A DNA stretch of 31,710 bases from JAIPEI01 sp041685835 (GCA_041685835.1 JAWLEX010000025.1:1-31710), one strand, 5' to 3'. Positions 15,461 to 23,742 are shown, counted from the stretch's first letter. Notes: generated by a model not told the origin, from the sequence alone. A program made the numbers and translations.

Positions 15461-16399
15461 ATGCGTTGGACCAAGGTTGGAGGAGTCCGGACAAGGCTGG
15501 TTGAGTTGCCGGCCATGTCCGGCTTGAGGTTGATCCCGTTTCTCTTCGCGTTAGCCCTTGTGATCTCCTGCTCCGCTCACCAACCCGGAGATCCGGCCGG
15601 TGAAGCTTCTCTCGAGGAACTCCTGGCCGGACCCGGACCCAAGACCGTGGCCGTCCTGCCCTTTGAGGCCCCGCCCGGAGAGCCCGATATTGGGCCGCTG
15701 GTACGAACGGCCTTGTACAGTCATCTAAGCCCCAGGAATTACCATGATGTCGAGCCGGCCCGGGTGGACCGACTCCTCCTGCTGAAGGCCGAGGAGTCGG
15801 AGATGGGGTGGCAGGATCTTTCGCCGGCTGAGCTCGGTTTCCTGTTCCAGGCCGATTTCCTGATCTACGGGAGGGTCCTAAACTATAAGCGGACCTTTTT
15901 GGGGATCTACTCCCAGATCGTTCTGACGGTCGGGCTGGAAATGGTCTGCTGCACGACAGGAGAGAGCGTATGGCAGAAGACCCTGACGAGACGATCCCAC
16001 GACGGAGGGATTCCGTTCAGTGCCATTGAGATTGTTCCGGCCGCCCTTCGGTCCGGCCTTCACATGAAACATAATAGGACTGTGGGGCTGGTGGACCGTG
16101 TCAGCAGGGAACTCGCCGCGGAAATTCCCGAACCACCCCTGCCCCTGCCTGTCAGGCGGTCTTTCGATCTTCAGGTGGCCTCTTTTCTGGACCCGGAAAA
16201 GGCCGACATGGCAGTGCGTCGGTTCGAACAGGAGGGAACAAAGGGGCGCATCGAACCGGTGTCGCTGGACGGCCGTGTCTACCATCGCGTTCTCCTGGGC
16301 CCCTTTTCCTCCGCCGCCGAGGCGGAAAAGGCAAAGACACGCATCATGGAGGAAACTGCTTTTCGCCCCATACTCATCCACGGGAACCAGGGGGAGTGA
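15461..16399 (+). CDS. Lipoprotein with GNA1162/DUF799-like domain and C-terminal SPOR domain
   Basis: 312 residues; GGAGGCGAA lies right before the ATG. The hydrophobic segment LIPFLFALALVISC ends at a lipobox Cys near 37, indicating an outer- or inner-membrane lipoprotein. Residues about 60-215 read KTVAVLPFEAPPGE, LYSHLSPRNYHDVEPARVD, FLIYGRVLNYKR, LEMVCCTTGESVWQKTL, the pattern of the CsgG-like GNA1162/DUF799 lipoproteins. The C-terminal 70 residues are a SPOR domain (FDLQVASFLDPEKADMAV to YHRVLLGPFSSAAEAEKA). The combination suggests a peptidoglycan-binding assembly lipoprotein. It follows yqeB in the same direction with 92 bases between and is the second SPOR protein within 3 kb. Confidence 0.8.
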   Translation: MRWTKVGGVRTRLVELPAMSGLRLIPFLFALALVISCSAHQPGDPAGEASLEELLAGPGPKTVAVLPFEAPPGEPDIGPLVRTALYSHLSPRNYHDVEPARVDRLLLLKAEESEMGWQDLSPAELGFLFQADFLIYGRVLNYKRTFLGIYSQIVLTVGLEMVCCTTGESVWQKTLTRRSHDGGIPFSAIEIVPAALRSGLHMKHNRTVGLVDRVSRELAAEIPEPPLPLPVRRSFDLQVASFLDPEKADMAVRRFEQEGTKGRIEPVSLDGRVYHRVLLGPFSSAAEAEKAKTRIMEETAFRPILIHGNQGE

Positions 16400-16467
16400 T
16401 ATCACAGCAGCCGTTTCCGCACGGGGTTTGTATTTCAGCACGAAGAATATAAGACCTCTTTTGGTTA

Positions 16468-16504
16468 TTGACAGATAAGATTCTTTACTTGTAAGCTGAC
16501 AAGT
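16468..16504 (+). promoter_or_regulatory. Promoter -35 with overlapping palindromic operator candidate before fabH
   Basis: A consensus TTGACA (16468-16473) is followed, at the place where a -10 region and start would fall, by ACTTGT-N6-ACAAGT (16487-16504), a perfect 6+6 palindrome. The -10 itself is poor. The arrangement is what a repressor-controlled promoter would look like; the regulator is unknown. The gap 16400-16694 has nothing else. Confidence 0.35.
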
Positions 16505-16694
16505 TAATTGACGAATACATACCCCGCCTGTCCGTCTCATGAAGGACGCCTTCTCTAAGGGACTCCGTCGAGAGCTTCTTCCTTATCAGCTCAAGACACA
16601 GGTTGCAGGTGCCGATGAGGGATCCAGCATGCCCCCTGCGGCATGGGAAAAATGGGCGGCTGAATTCGCCCGGCAATATGAATACGAGGATGAC

Positions 16695-17768
16695 ATGCGT
16701 GCATGGAGTCACATAATCGGGACCGGATCCGCAACCCCCGAACGGGTGTTGACCAACCTTGATCTCGAGCGGATAGTAGAAACCTCGGATGACTGGATAA
16801 TCCGTCGAACCGGCATACGGGAGCGACGGATCTCCTCTTTGCAGCGCCCCGAAAACACGGCCGAAATGGCCACAGCCGCTGCAGTTCAGGCAATGGAGAC
16901 AGCCTGTATCGACCCCTCCGAACTCGACATGGTCGTCGTGGGAACCGTCACGCCTGATCGGCAGTTTCCGTCCACCGGGTGCATGGTACAGACCGCCCTT
17001 GGCGCGCACAGGGCCGCTGCGTTCGATATTTCGGCCGGCTGCTCGGGGTTCCTGTATGCTCTCAATACGGTGCACAATGCCGTTCAATGCGGAGCTGTTC
17101 AAAAGGCCCTGGTTATAGGGGTGGAAAGGTTATCGTCTGTACTGAACTGGGAGGATCGTGGGACATGCGTACTCCTGGGTGACGGAGCAGGGGCCGTTGT
17201 CGTCTCGGCCGACAGGGAAGAGGGCGGCGTCCTGTCGACCCACATCCGTTCGGATGGGCGGTACTGGGACCTGCTTTACTCCTACTACGGGGAAAACCAC
17301 CTGCCCGCGTCCGTCGATCACCTCGACGCCAAGCCGTACAAGCTTCGCATGGAGGGTAACCGCCTGTTCAAGAAGGCCATAGGGTTTCTGACCGAGATCG
17401 CCCAGGAGGCCCTCGAGCACAACGGCATGACCTCGAAAGACATCAAGCTGGTGGTGCCTCACCAGGCCAACATCCGCATCATCCAGGGGCTGGTCAGAAA
17501 CCTGGACATTCCCATGGAGCAGGTCTACACCAACGTGGACCGCTACGGGAACACTTCCTCCGCGTCCATCCCCATCGCCCTGGACGAGGCCCAGGGGCGG
17601 GGACTCCTCATGCCCGGCGACCATGTGCTGCTGGTCAGCTTCGGTGCCGGGCTCACCTGGGCATCAGCGTTAATCCGCTGGTCCATGGAGGAGGTTTTCC
17701 CCAAGGCGGAGGACGTGGTTCGCCGATCGATCGAGCAGGGGCAAACCGTCCTCCCTACTGTCCCATAA
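16695..17768 (+). CDS. fabH: Beta-ketoacyl-ACP synthase III (FabH-type)
   Basis: Condenses acetyl-CoA (or another acyl-CoA) with malonyl-ACP to start fatty-acid synthesis. Counted from the ATG at 16695 (GAGGATGAC site), which matches the usual FabH N-terminus, there are 357 residues. The catalytic triad is Cys116 in DISAGCSGFLYAL, His256 in VPHQANIR and Asn286 in RYGNTSSASIPIAL. SDDWIIRRTGIRERR, LLGDGAGAVVV and SFGAGLTWASALI are also family signatures. Starts at 16629 and 16539 are possible and would add an unusual N-terminal extension. The C-terminus runs about 25 residues past the usual end and overlaps the RNase D gene tail by 14 bases. Whether it serves bulk fatty-acid synthesis or a special acyl chain cannot be told; no other fab gene is near. 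Confidence 0.93.
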   Translation: MRAWSHIIGTGSATPERVLTNLDLERIVETSDDWIIRRTGIRERRISSLQRPENTAEMATAAAVQAMETACIDPSELDMVVVGTVTPDRQFPSTGCMVQTALGAHRAAAFDISAGCSGFLYALNTVHNAVQCGAVQKALVIGVERLSSVLNWEDRGTCVLLGDGAGAVVVSADREEGGVLSTHIRSDGRYWDLLYSYYGENHLPASVDHLDAKPYKLRMEGNRLFKKAIGFLTEIAQEALEHNGMTSKDIKLVVPHQANIRIIQGLVRNLDIPMEQVYTNVDRYGNTSSASIPIALDEAQGRGLLMPGDHVLLVSFGAGLTWASALIRWSMEEVFPKAEDVVRRSIEQGQTVLPTVP

Positions 17769-18909
17769 CCTCCAAGATCTCCTTTCCGAATGCTTGCTGC
17801 TGCCACCGGCGGACGCCTTCTATGGCCGCCAGGTCCTCGGTGTTCCACGGCCTTGCCGTAGAGATTGCCAGTAGCTGGGCATTGGTAAAGAGGACCGAAG
17901 GGTCCAGCTTCAGCCCGGCTGCGCGCTTTTCCCGCCAGGCCTTAAGGACCTCGACACGCTTCATAACGTCCTGACCGGGACGCCGGGATTTGTATCGGGG
18001 ATAGGTCGGCAGTTCACTCTCAGGCAGGCGCAGGGCCTTTTGAATGGACCGGATGAGATCCGGTCCCAGTGCTTTGACCTGCCCCTTGCTCATGCCGGGC
18101 ACCGAGCAAAGCTGCTCCGGTGTGGTGGGCCGGTTGCGGGCCATCTCCAGTATCGGCTGGTTCCCAAAGACCTTAAAGGGCGGGCGATCCTTTTTGCGGG
18201 CTATGTCCAGGCGTAACCTCAGCAGTTCTTCTGCAACGGCCAGCCCCCTGGAATCAAGGTGCCCTGCTCCCCGAAGCCGCAGGCACAGGAATTCCTTGTC
18301 GGGCGGCGTGTACCGGACCGAGCTGAGGATAAGGCACTCCTCCTCCACCCAGGAAAGCCTGTCCAGTTCCGACAACTCCTCCCTGAGCATTCGGTAGAGC
18401 TCCAGCAGGTATGCAGTGTCAACGGCGCCGTATTTAAGCATATCGCCGGGAAGGGGCCTCACTGACCAGTCCTTTTTCTGGAATTTCTTTTCAGCCTGTA
18501 CGTCGAAGCGCGCTGCAAGGAGATTGCCGAGGCCGGTTTCTTCCAGGCCGAGGAATCTTGCGGCGATTTGGGTGTCGAAAAGGGCCTTGATGTGTATGTC
18601 GAAGTCCCTGTCAAGGGAACGAAGGTCATAATCAGCCCCGTGCAGGACCTTGACGATGTCTTCAGACCCGAAAAGCGGCGCCATGGGGGAGAGGTCGTCG
18701 AGGGCGAGGGGGTCGACCAGGAAGACCCGCTCGGGTGTGGCGAACTGGAGCAGGCATACCTTTTCCTGGAAGTGAAACAGGGAATCAGCCTCGAGATCGA
18801 ACCCGATCACCGGTTCGACGGAAAGCAGGCCGACTGTTCGAGAGAGGCCCTCCGGTGTATCGATCCACTCGAAGGGGGGGCACAAAGCAGGCGGATGGTC
18901 GGTTGTCAA
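17755..18909 (-). CDS. rnd: Ribonuclease D
   Basis: A 384-residue 3'-5' exoribonuclease for maturing tRNA and other stable RNA ends. The DEDDy exonuclease domain is complete: FDLEADSL (Asp38, Glu40), LHGADYDLRSL (Asp93), and KYGAVDTAYLL (Tyr160, Asp164). Two HRDC-type helical regions follow: IARKKDRPPFKVFGNQPILEMA to LCSVPGMSKGQVKALG, and a second at about 310-380. The start is TTG, with AAGGA about 11 bases upstream; the next in-frame options are far inside. The gene is convergent with fabH and overlaps its end by 14 bases. No signal peptide; cytosolic. Confidence 0.93.
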   Translation of the reverse strand: MTTDHPPALCPPFEWIDTPEGLSRTVGLLSVEPVIGFDLEADSLFHFQEKVCLLQFATPERVFLVDPLALDDLSPMAPLFGSEDIVKVLHGADYDLRSLDRDFDIHIKALFDTQIAARFLGLEETGLGNLLAARFDVQAEKKFQKKDWSVRPLPGDMLKYGAVDTAYLLELYRMLREELSELDRLSWVEEECLILSSVRYTPPDKEFLCLRLRGAGHLDSRGLAVAEELLRLRLDIARKKDRPPFKVFGNQPILEMARNRPTTPEQLCSVPGMSKGQVKALGPDLIRSIQKALRLPESELPTYPRYKSRRPGQDVMKRVEVLKAWREKRAAGLKLDPSVLFTNAQLLAISTARPWNTEDLAAIEGVRRWQQQAFGKEILEVMGQ

Positions 18910-19059
18910 GGCAGAGGGTTTCCTTTTATCAGGCGCGCATCGGGGTCATGCTTGTTTACCGGTTTTACAGTGCAAAGGAGTGATGTCTTCCTCGCTCGCT
19001 TCCATTCTGCCCAGCATGCCACCCGCTTCGCAAGTACAAAATCAACCTCCAGGAATGGA

Positions 19060-19088
19060 TTGACATTTGCCTGAATACCTATTTAAAT
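19060..19088 (+). promoter_or_regulatory. Candidate sigma-70 promoter for greA
   Basis: TTGACA at 19060-19065 and TTAAAT at 19083-19088 are 17 bases apart, giving a leader of roughly 45 bases before the greA ATG. The surrounding DNA is A/T-rich compared with its neighbourhood. Confidence 0.5.
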
Positions 19089-19139
19089 TTTAGGAACGCA
19101 TCCGCATTCGGCGACGGATTGGAACGGAGATCATCAGTC

Positions 19140-19607
19140 ATGGAAAGGATACCCATCACCAGAGCGGGATTGGAAAAGCTCAAGGCGGACCTGCATCAAC
19201 TCGAGAGTGTGGATCGCTTGAATAATATTCGGGCCATCGAAGAAGCGCGGTCTCACGGAGACATCAGCGAGAATGCCGAGTATCATGCCGCCAAGGAGAA
19301 ACAGGGTTATATCGATGGGCGGATCAACGAACTGAAGGATTCCATCGGCAGGGCGGAGGTCATCGAGGTTGAGTCCGGGCCGGCGGATCGAGTCTTCTTC
19401 GGAAAGACCGTACTCCTCTATAACGTGGAAGCGGACCGGGAAAGCGAGTACCAGCTCCTGGGGCCGTTCGAGTCGGACCCGGAGAACGGAAGGATTTCGG
19501 TCACCTCTCCCCTGGGAAAGGCCCTCATCGGGCGGGAGGTGGGCGAGGAGATACGGGTCAACACGCCGGGCGGCTTAACGGCCTATGAGATCATGGAGAT
19601 CTATTGA
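19140..19607 (+). CDS. greA: Transcription elongation factor GreA
   Basis: 155 residues. It enters the RNA polymerase secondary channel and stimulates cleavage of backtracked transcripts. The N-terminal coiled coil starts MERIPITRAGLEKLKADLHQL and carries the tip acidic residues in the conserved ARSHGDISENAEYHAAKEKQ segment (about 45-64). The C-terminal FKBP-like globular domain ends with SPLGKALIGREVGEEIRVNTPGG. I use the ATG at 19140 (GGAG ten bases upstream) instead of a TTG seven codons before. The length is standard. It has its own promoter candidate and is followed by a small hydrolase gene 53 bases on. Confidence 0.96.
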   Translation: MERIPITRAGLEKLKADLHQLESVDRLNNIRAIEEARSHGDISENAEYHAAKEKQGYIDGRINELKDSIGRAEVIEVESGPADRVFFGKTVLLYNVEADRESEYQLLGPFESDPENGRISVTSPLGKALIGREVGEEIRVNTPGGLTAYEIMEIY

Positions 19608-19660
19608 GTCACCAATCGGCGGACGGCCTTCTCACCTGTTTCAAACGATAAGACAATCTC

Positions 19661-20134
19661 ATGGCGTTTCGCATATTCCTCCACGGGCTCGAGAGCAGCA
19701 ACCAGGGAACCAAGTCCGTGTTTTTCAAAGAGCGTTATCCGGACATGGTCATTCCGAACTTCTCCGGGCCGCTCGAAGAACGCATGTCCAAGCTCAACCG
19801 GCTCCTGGAGGGGAAAGAGGGCCTTCGGATCGTCGGGTCCAGCTTTGGGGGGCTCATGGCAGCGCTCTTTGCCATGGATAACGAGCCCCGGGTGGAGAGA
19901 TTGATCCTTCTTGCCCCTGCCGTCAACCTCACGGCCTTCACCCTTCAGCGGGGGAGGACGATTTCCGTGCCGGTGTGGATTTTTCACGGTCGAAACGACG
20001 AGGTGATCCCCATCGATGACGTGAGGCGGGCGGCCGTAAACGCCTTCACAGATCTCCGTTTCAGCGAAATGGACGACGACCATTCCCTTCACCGGACCTT
20101 TAAGACGCTTGACTGGAAAGCCCTTCTGGGCTAG
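19661..20134 (+). CDS. Small alpha/beta-hydrolase (esterase-like)
   Basis: 157 residues, a compact alpha/beta hydrolase. FLHGLESSNQGTKS near the N-terminus supplies the oxyanion region. The nucleophile elbow is GSSFGG with Ser61, the acid is in FHGRNDEVIP (Asp113), and the histidine is in DDDHSLH (His141). The length and order resemble short YqiA/UPF0227-like or RBBP9-like esterases. There is no signal peptide. The substrate is unknown. The RBS is weak. It runs in the same direction as greA and converges with the MBL-fold gene 22 bases later. Confidence 0.8.
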   Translation: MAFRIFLHGLESSNQGTKSVFFKERYPDMVIPNFSGPLEERMSKLNRLLEGKEGLRIVGSSFGGLMAALFAMDNEPRVERLILLAPAVNLTAFTLQRGRTISVPVWIFHGRNDEVIPIDDVRRAAVNAFTDLRFSEMDDDHSLHRTFKTLDWKALLG

Positions 20135-20156
20135 CCCTGAAGAGGCGTCTCTCAAC

Positions 20157-20813
20157 TCACATACGGAAGAACGGATTGGTCTGCTTCTCCCGGCCTACAG
20201 TGGATACCGGGCCGTGACCCGGGAGCACGAGCGTGTCCTCGGGCAGGGTGAAGACCTTTTCGCGTATGTTGCTCAGCAGGAGGTCCATGTCCCCTCCCGG
20301 AAAATCGGTCCTTCCGATGCTTCCGGCAAAAAGGGCGTCGCCACATATTACGCCCCTCACGTGTTGACGTGTCCCGTCGGCGTCCATGTCTCCCTCGAAC
20401 ACGAAGCCGAGGCTTGCCGGAGAGTGTCCCCTGAGGTCCAGGATTTGTACGGGTATGGAGCCGATGCCGAGGGTATCCCCTTCCTCGATAAACCGGGACG
20501 CCTCGGAATCGGCGGCCTCTGATCCGTATACCCGGGCCCTTTGGCTTACGGCCTCGAGATAAGGGGCTTCTTCCGCGTGGGCCAGGATCGGGGCCCCGGT
20601 GCGCTCGTGAAGCTCCAGGTTGCCCCCCACGTGGTCCCAGTGCGCGTGGGTGTTGACGATAAGGGAAAGGGTGAGGTTCAGGGAGGCGAGCATGTCGAGG
20701 ATTTCGCCCGCATTGCCTCCCGGGTCGAATACCCCGGCTTCCCGTGTCTCCTCGTCTCCCAGGATATAGCAATTGACCATGAGTGGTCCGGTCTGAAGTA
20801 TCTTGAGAATCAT
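20157..20813 (-). CDS. Metallo-beta-lactamase-fold hydrolase, glyoxalase II-like (YcbL type)
   Basis: 218 residues. The binuclear metal site is complete: THAHWDHVGG (His56, His58, Asp60, His61), RGHSP (His130), CGDALFAGSIGRTDFPGGD (Asp159) and LPGHGP (His200). The IGRTDFPGGD stretch is characteristic of the YcbL/glyoxalase II-like group, which hydrolyses thioesters such as S-lactoylglutathione. In an anaerobe likely lacking glutathione the real thioester may differ. The start follows AAAGGAGATTCT. Its neighbour on the same strand is the HTH/zinc-ribbon regulator 73 bases upstream. Confidence 0.88.
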   Translation of the reverse strand: MILKILQTGPLMVNCYILGDEETREAGVFDPGGNAGEILDMLASLNLTLSLIVNTHAHWDHVGGNLELHERTGAPILAHAEEAPYLEAVSQRARVYGSEAADSEASRFIEEGDTLGIGSIPVQILDLRGHSPASLGFVFEGDMDADGTRQHVRGVICGDALFAGSIGRTDFPGGDMDLLLSNIREKVFTLPEDTLVLPGHGPVSTVGREKQTNPFFRM

Positions 20814-20886
20814 AGAATCTCCTTTCGTACATCTTTGGAACAGGCTTACAAAGATTCCGGACTGTCACAGGCGGATCGCCTGTGAA

Positions 20887-21186
20887 TCAGGCGTCCACAA
20901 CCGCATAGACCGGCCGCTGAAGGTGCGACTCCTTGCACCGTGGACAGCGGCCGGGGCGGCTCCAGCGCTTACGGTCCCGAAAGACGTATCCGCAACTCAG
21001 GCAACGCACGGGCGTGATGCGGACCTTCTTTCTCATGGGGACCAGAGATCGGGCAATGTGAGAAAGGTGCCCATAGACGTCCTTTTCCGGAATTCCCAGG
21101 GCCTGGGAGAGGTCCCGGTCGGTCATCTCCTTCTCGCTCAGAAGATCGATCATCTGCCTGCGGATGGTCAGGGCCGAGGGATTCAT
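20887..21186 (-). CDS. Predicted transcriptional regulator, HTH fused to zinc ribbon (COG3357-like)
   Basis: 99 residues from the ATG at 21186, behind AACAGGAACC; a TTG seven codons earlier is the alternative. The N-terminal half is a winged helix (RRQMIDLLSEKEMTDRDLSQALGI, then DVYGHLSHIARSL). The C-terminal half has two zinc pairs, RCLSCG (Cys62, Cys65) and RCPRC (Cys81, Cys84), separated by a basic loop. This HTH plus zinc-ribbon design corresponds to COG3357, better known from archaea and anaerobic bacteria. It may control the downstream MBL gene, which is an inference from position only. Confidence 0.8.
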   Translation of the reverse strand: MNPSALTIRRQMIDLLSEKEMTDRDLSQALGIPEKDVYGHLSHIARSLVPMRKKVRITPVRCLSCGYVFRDRKRWSRPGRCPRCKESHLQRPVYAVVDA

Positions 21187-21352
21187 GGGTTCCTGTTCCG
21201 GTTGCAAACGGTTTTAAATCGTTTCCTTTCCCACTATAATGCCCGCAGGGGTCACTGCCAACCCCCATTTGAATCAGGGAGAACCTCAGCCCGTTCGGCC
21301 TCCAGATGCATAGGAAGGGGTCGGGCCGGCGCTGCCTTGACAGGAGGGCCTT

Positions 21353-21694
21353 ATGAGCCGGCACATGCAGATCGACATTAGACTTATCCCTTTTTACGAG
21401 AAACCCTTCATAAAGGTGTTCTCAAGGATCGCAAAGCTTCTTCAAAAACACGAATACCTGAGCCCGCTGGAGCAGGATATGTCCCTTTATGAGCTGGTGG
21501 ACATTTTTGTGGACATGATGCACGCCCCGAGCATCACCACGGAAGAGAAAGAGCGGATTTCCCCTTTTGTATCCAGGCTGGAGTATCTCAAGGAGACCGC
21601 CAGGGAAGAACTCCTTTCGAGGCGGTTGAACGAGCTGGACAAGACTCTCTACCGAATCGAGGACGAGTTCGAAAAGCTCGAAAAGAGCCTCTGA
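21353..21694 (+). CDS. Hypothetical helical protein
   Basis: 113 residues with an ACAGGAGGG site just before the ATG. I do not recognise the family. The first 20 residues include a short strand-like DIRLIPF. The middle is amphipathic helices (LLQKHEYLSPLEQDMSLYELVDIFVDMM). The last 40 residues (RREELLSRR-like to EDEFEKLEKSL) look like a coiled coil. There are no cysteines and no membrane segment. The RBS and codon pattern support a real gene. It is isolated, with 145 bases upstream, and is convergent with the amidohydrolase remnant 12 bases downstream. Confidence 0.65.
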   Translation: MSRHMQIDIRLIPFYEKPFIKVFSRIAKLLQKHEYLSPLEQDMSLYELVDIFVDMMHAPSITTEEKERISPFVSRLEYLKETAREELLSRRLNELDKTLYRIEDEFEKLEKSL

Positions 21695-21706
21695 CAGCCC
21701 TTTCCG

Positions 21707-21958
21707 TCAGAAGACCCGACCCCCTCCCGGCGCCTGGTTCAGAAGGGTTTCCAGGTTTTTCCATGCAATGGCTTCGCGGGCCTCATCATCCATAGGCAGG
21801 CTCTCGAACCAGCGTCTCTCGTTCACCGGCCTTCGCCAGGGCGCATCCGTGCCGAACAGGATGCGCTCCGGGCCTCTTCTGTGGATCACTTTGAAGACTT
21901 GGGTATCCGGCACGATCCCGGAGATGAAGGAGAGATCGAAAAAGATGTACTGATCAAA
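21707..21958 (-). pseudogene. C-terminal remnant of an amidohydrolase-family (PF04909-like) gene
   Basis: The frame running leftward from about 21952 reads QYIFFDLSFISGIVPDTQVF, then RRGPERILFGTDAPW and, at the end, DEAREAIAWKNLETLL. This is the last quarter of metal-dependent amidohydrolases: the ILFGTDxPW motif carries the family's final Asp, and 'N...LL' closes the barrel. A stop codon precedes the fragment and the whole N-terminal part (about 200 residues, including the HxH site) is missing; the intact nnrDE gene occupies that position. A GTG at 21913 could start a 68-residue peptide but is unlikely to be functional. I infer a deletion that joined nnrDE to the tail of a lost gene. Confidence 0.7.
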
Positions 21959-23528
21959 TCAGGTGAGGACCTGCATAGCGCTCCGTCATGTCCTCGTCAA
22001 GTCCTTCCCGGTCGGACTTCAGGGCCAGGGGAAGGGTGTCCAGGATGTCCCGGGCCGTGATTCCGTCAGGGCCCAGGTCCTCGGCCGCGAGGTCCCCGGC
22101 CAGCCCGTGCAGGAATACACCCTTTAATACCGCCTCGGGAATGTCCAGGCCCAGCCCGTGCATGGCCGCAATGGTCCCGGTCAGCACGTCTCCTGAGCCG
22201 GCGGTTGCCATGCCGCTGTTTCCGCTCAAGTTGATGAAGACCCGCGCATCCGAAAAGCCCACAAGGCTGTGGGCGCCCTTCTGCACGATAACGGCGCCAA
22301 GATCACCCGCGGTTTCCTGAAGGATCCTTGCGGGATCATTCAGGATTTCGGGCACGGGTTTTCCGGTTAACCTGGAAAGTTCTCCGGGATGCGGTGTGAG
22401 TATGGTCGGGGCTCTGCGGTTGCGAAGGATGTCCAGGTTGCCGGAAACCGCAGTGAGGCCGTCCCCGTCAAGGAGCAGGGGGCGGTCCAGTTGAGCGGCC
22501 AGGCTTCGGGCGAGCTCCTGGGTCTCTTCCACCAGGGAGAGGCCGGGGCCCAGTACAACCATGTCAGCTCTCGAGCCCAGCTCCAGCAGGGCGTCCAGGT
22601 TGTCCAGGGAGATGCTGCCCTGTGGGGACTCCTTCTGTGGTGCGAACACTATCTCGCTGCCGCCGGAGGCGATGTGGGGGATCATGGATGCTGGTGCGGC
22701 CAGCCGTGCATATCCTCCGCCGGCCCGAAGAAAGGACAGGGCGCTGAACAACGGCGCCCCGAAATAGGCGGCGGCCCCGGCAATGAAAAGCACGTCTCCG
22801 AAGCTCCCCTTGTGACCCCTTGGGTCTCTCGGCGGCAGGGCGGCTGTATGGTTGATCGCGACCTTGATGTCCGCGGCGCCGATCATTTCCGGGGGAAAGG
22901 AGATGTGTGTGACAAAGAGGTCGCCGCAGAGTTCGTATCCTGGATAAAGCAGGTTTCCCAGTTTTGGCAGCCCGAAGGTCACGGTGGCGTCGGCCCGGAT
23001 CGCCGTGCCCATGACCCTGCCGGTGTCGCCGTGGACCCCGCTCGGAATGTCCAGGCTCAGAACAGGACGCCCGCTCCGGTTGATCAGTTCAATTACCTCT
23101 GCATATCGCCCCTCAACGACCCTTGCCAGGCCCGTGCCGAAGATCGCGTCGACCACGCCGTCGCAAATGACAAGGTCCGGTTCGGCATCAGTGGGTGCTT
23201 CAAGGGGGGCGATTTCGGCCCCTGTCCGTTCAAGGATCTCCAGGTTCATGCGGGCGGCCCCGCGATAGGCGCTCCGGTCCCCGAGAATGAAGACCTTTGC
23301 CCTGCCGCCGCTCGATAGGATCTTGCGGGCCACCACGAACCCGTCACCGCCGTTGTTACCTCCTCCGCAGAACACAAGAAAGGTCCGGCCGGGCAGGCCG
23401 AAACGGGTGAGTAGCACAAAGTAGGCCGCACCCCCGGCGTTCTCCATAAGGAGCTCCTCGGGGATGCCGTACTTTTCTATCGCTGTTGCGTCCAGGTTAC
23501 GCATTTCTTGAACCGTGGTAATTTTCAT
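21954..23528 (-). CDS. nnrDE: Bifunctional NAD(P)H-hydrate epimerase / ADP-dependent dehydratase
   Basis: 524 residues repairing damaged NADHX and NADPHX. The N-terminal epimerase (NnrE, YjeF_N) has MRNLDATAIEKYGIP, FCGGGNNGGDGFVVARKI (about 54-70), the VDAIFGTGL loop and LDIPSGVHGDTG. The C-terminal dehydratase (NnrD, YjeF_C) has HKGSFGDVLFIAGA, GLSLVEETQELA, LDGDGLTAVSG, ILTPHPGELSRL, VQKGAHSLV and TAGSGDVLTGTIA. The order and length are those of the bifunctional bacterial enzyme. The start has GGGGAGGGAAATC. The last codons read straight into the amidohydrolase remnant, so the natural C-terminus may have been trimmed or extended slightly. It is a single gene with a 283-base gap upstream. 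Confidence 0.94.
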   Translation of the reverse strand: MKITTVQEMRNLDATAIEKYGIPEELLMENAGGAAYFVLLTRFGLPGRTFLVFCGGGNNGGDGFVVARKILSSGGRAKVFILGDRSAYRGAARMNLEILERTGAEIAPLEAPTDAEPDLVICDGVVDAIFGTGLARVVEGRYAEVIELINRSGRPVLSLDIPSGVHGDTGRVMGTAIRADATVTFGLPKLGNLLYPGYELCGDLFVTHISFPPEMIGAADIKVAINHTAALPPRDPRGHKGSFGDVLFIAGAAAYFGAPLFSALSFLRAGGGYARLAAPASMIPHIASGGSEIVFAPQKESPQGSISLDNLDALLELGSRADMVVLGPGLSLVEETQELARSLAAQLDRPLLLDGDGLTAVSGNLDILRNRRAPTILTPHPGELSRLTGKPVPEILNDPARILQETAGDLGAVIVQKGAHSLVGFSDARVFINLSGNSGMATAGSGDVLTGTIAAMHGLGLDIPEAVLKGVFLHGLAGDLAAEDLGPDGITARDILDTLPLALKSDREGLDEDMTERYAGPHLI

Positions 23529-23630
23529 GATTTCCCTCCCCGGCTTATTCCCGCCCGGCCTTCCCGGCCGTGCCGCATGTAAAATAGCACGCCCGTAACC
23601 TCTGTGTCGAGACTTGGGCTCGCAGACCCG

Positions 23631-23659
23631 TTGACAATCGATGGAGCATTCTCTACTCT
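23631..23659 (+). promoter_or_regulatory. Candidate promoter for the methyltransferase-amrS unit
   Basis: A consensus TTGACA (23631-23636) and TACTCT (23654-23659) are 17 bases apart. The -10 is weak. The leader would be about 145 bases and would include the repeat at 23714-23742. Confidence 0.4.
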
Positions 23660-23713
23660 TTTATCAGACGACATGAGAATTCAGGCTTCTTCGGACCTCA
23701 ATGGCAAGAGATC

Positions 23714-23742
23714 TTCGCGATCTTCGTGCTCTTCGTGGTGAA
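23714..23742 (-). repeat. Degenerate cacgaagA-type intergenic repeat
   Basis: On the minus strand, units of about 9 bases close to CACGAAGAG / CACGAAGAT / CGCGAAGAT follow each other. In translation this gives 'HEEHEDRED', a low-complexity string often mis-annotated as protein. It is a relative of the motifs at 503, 2479 and 12749. It lies in the gap 23529-23811. Confidence 0.55.

Noticed and set aside
22389..23318. 309-codon plus-strand ORF opposite nnrDE
   Set aside because: It mirrors the codon bias of a GC-rich gene on the other strand, with no family pattern.
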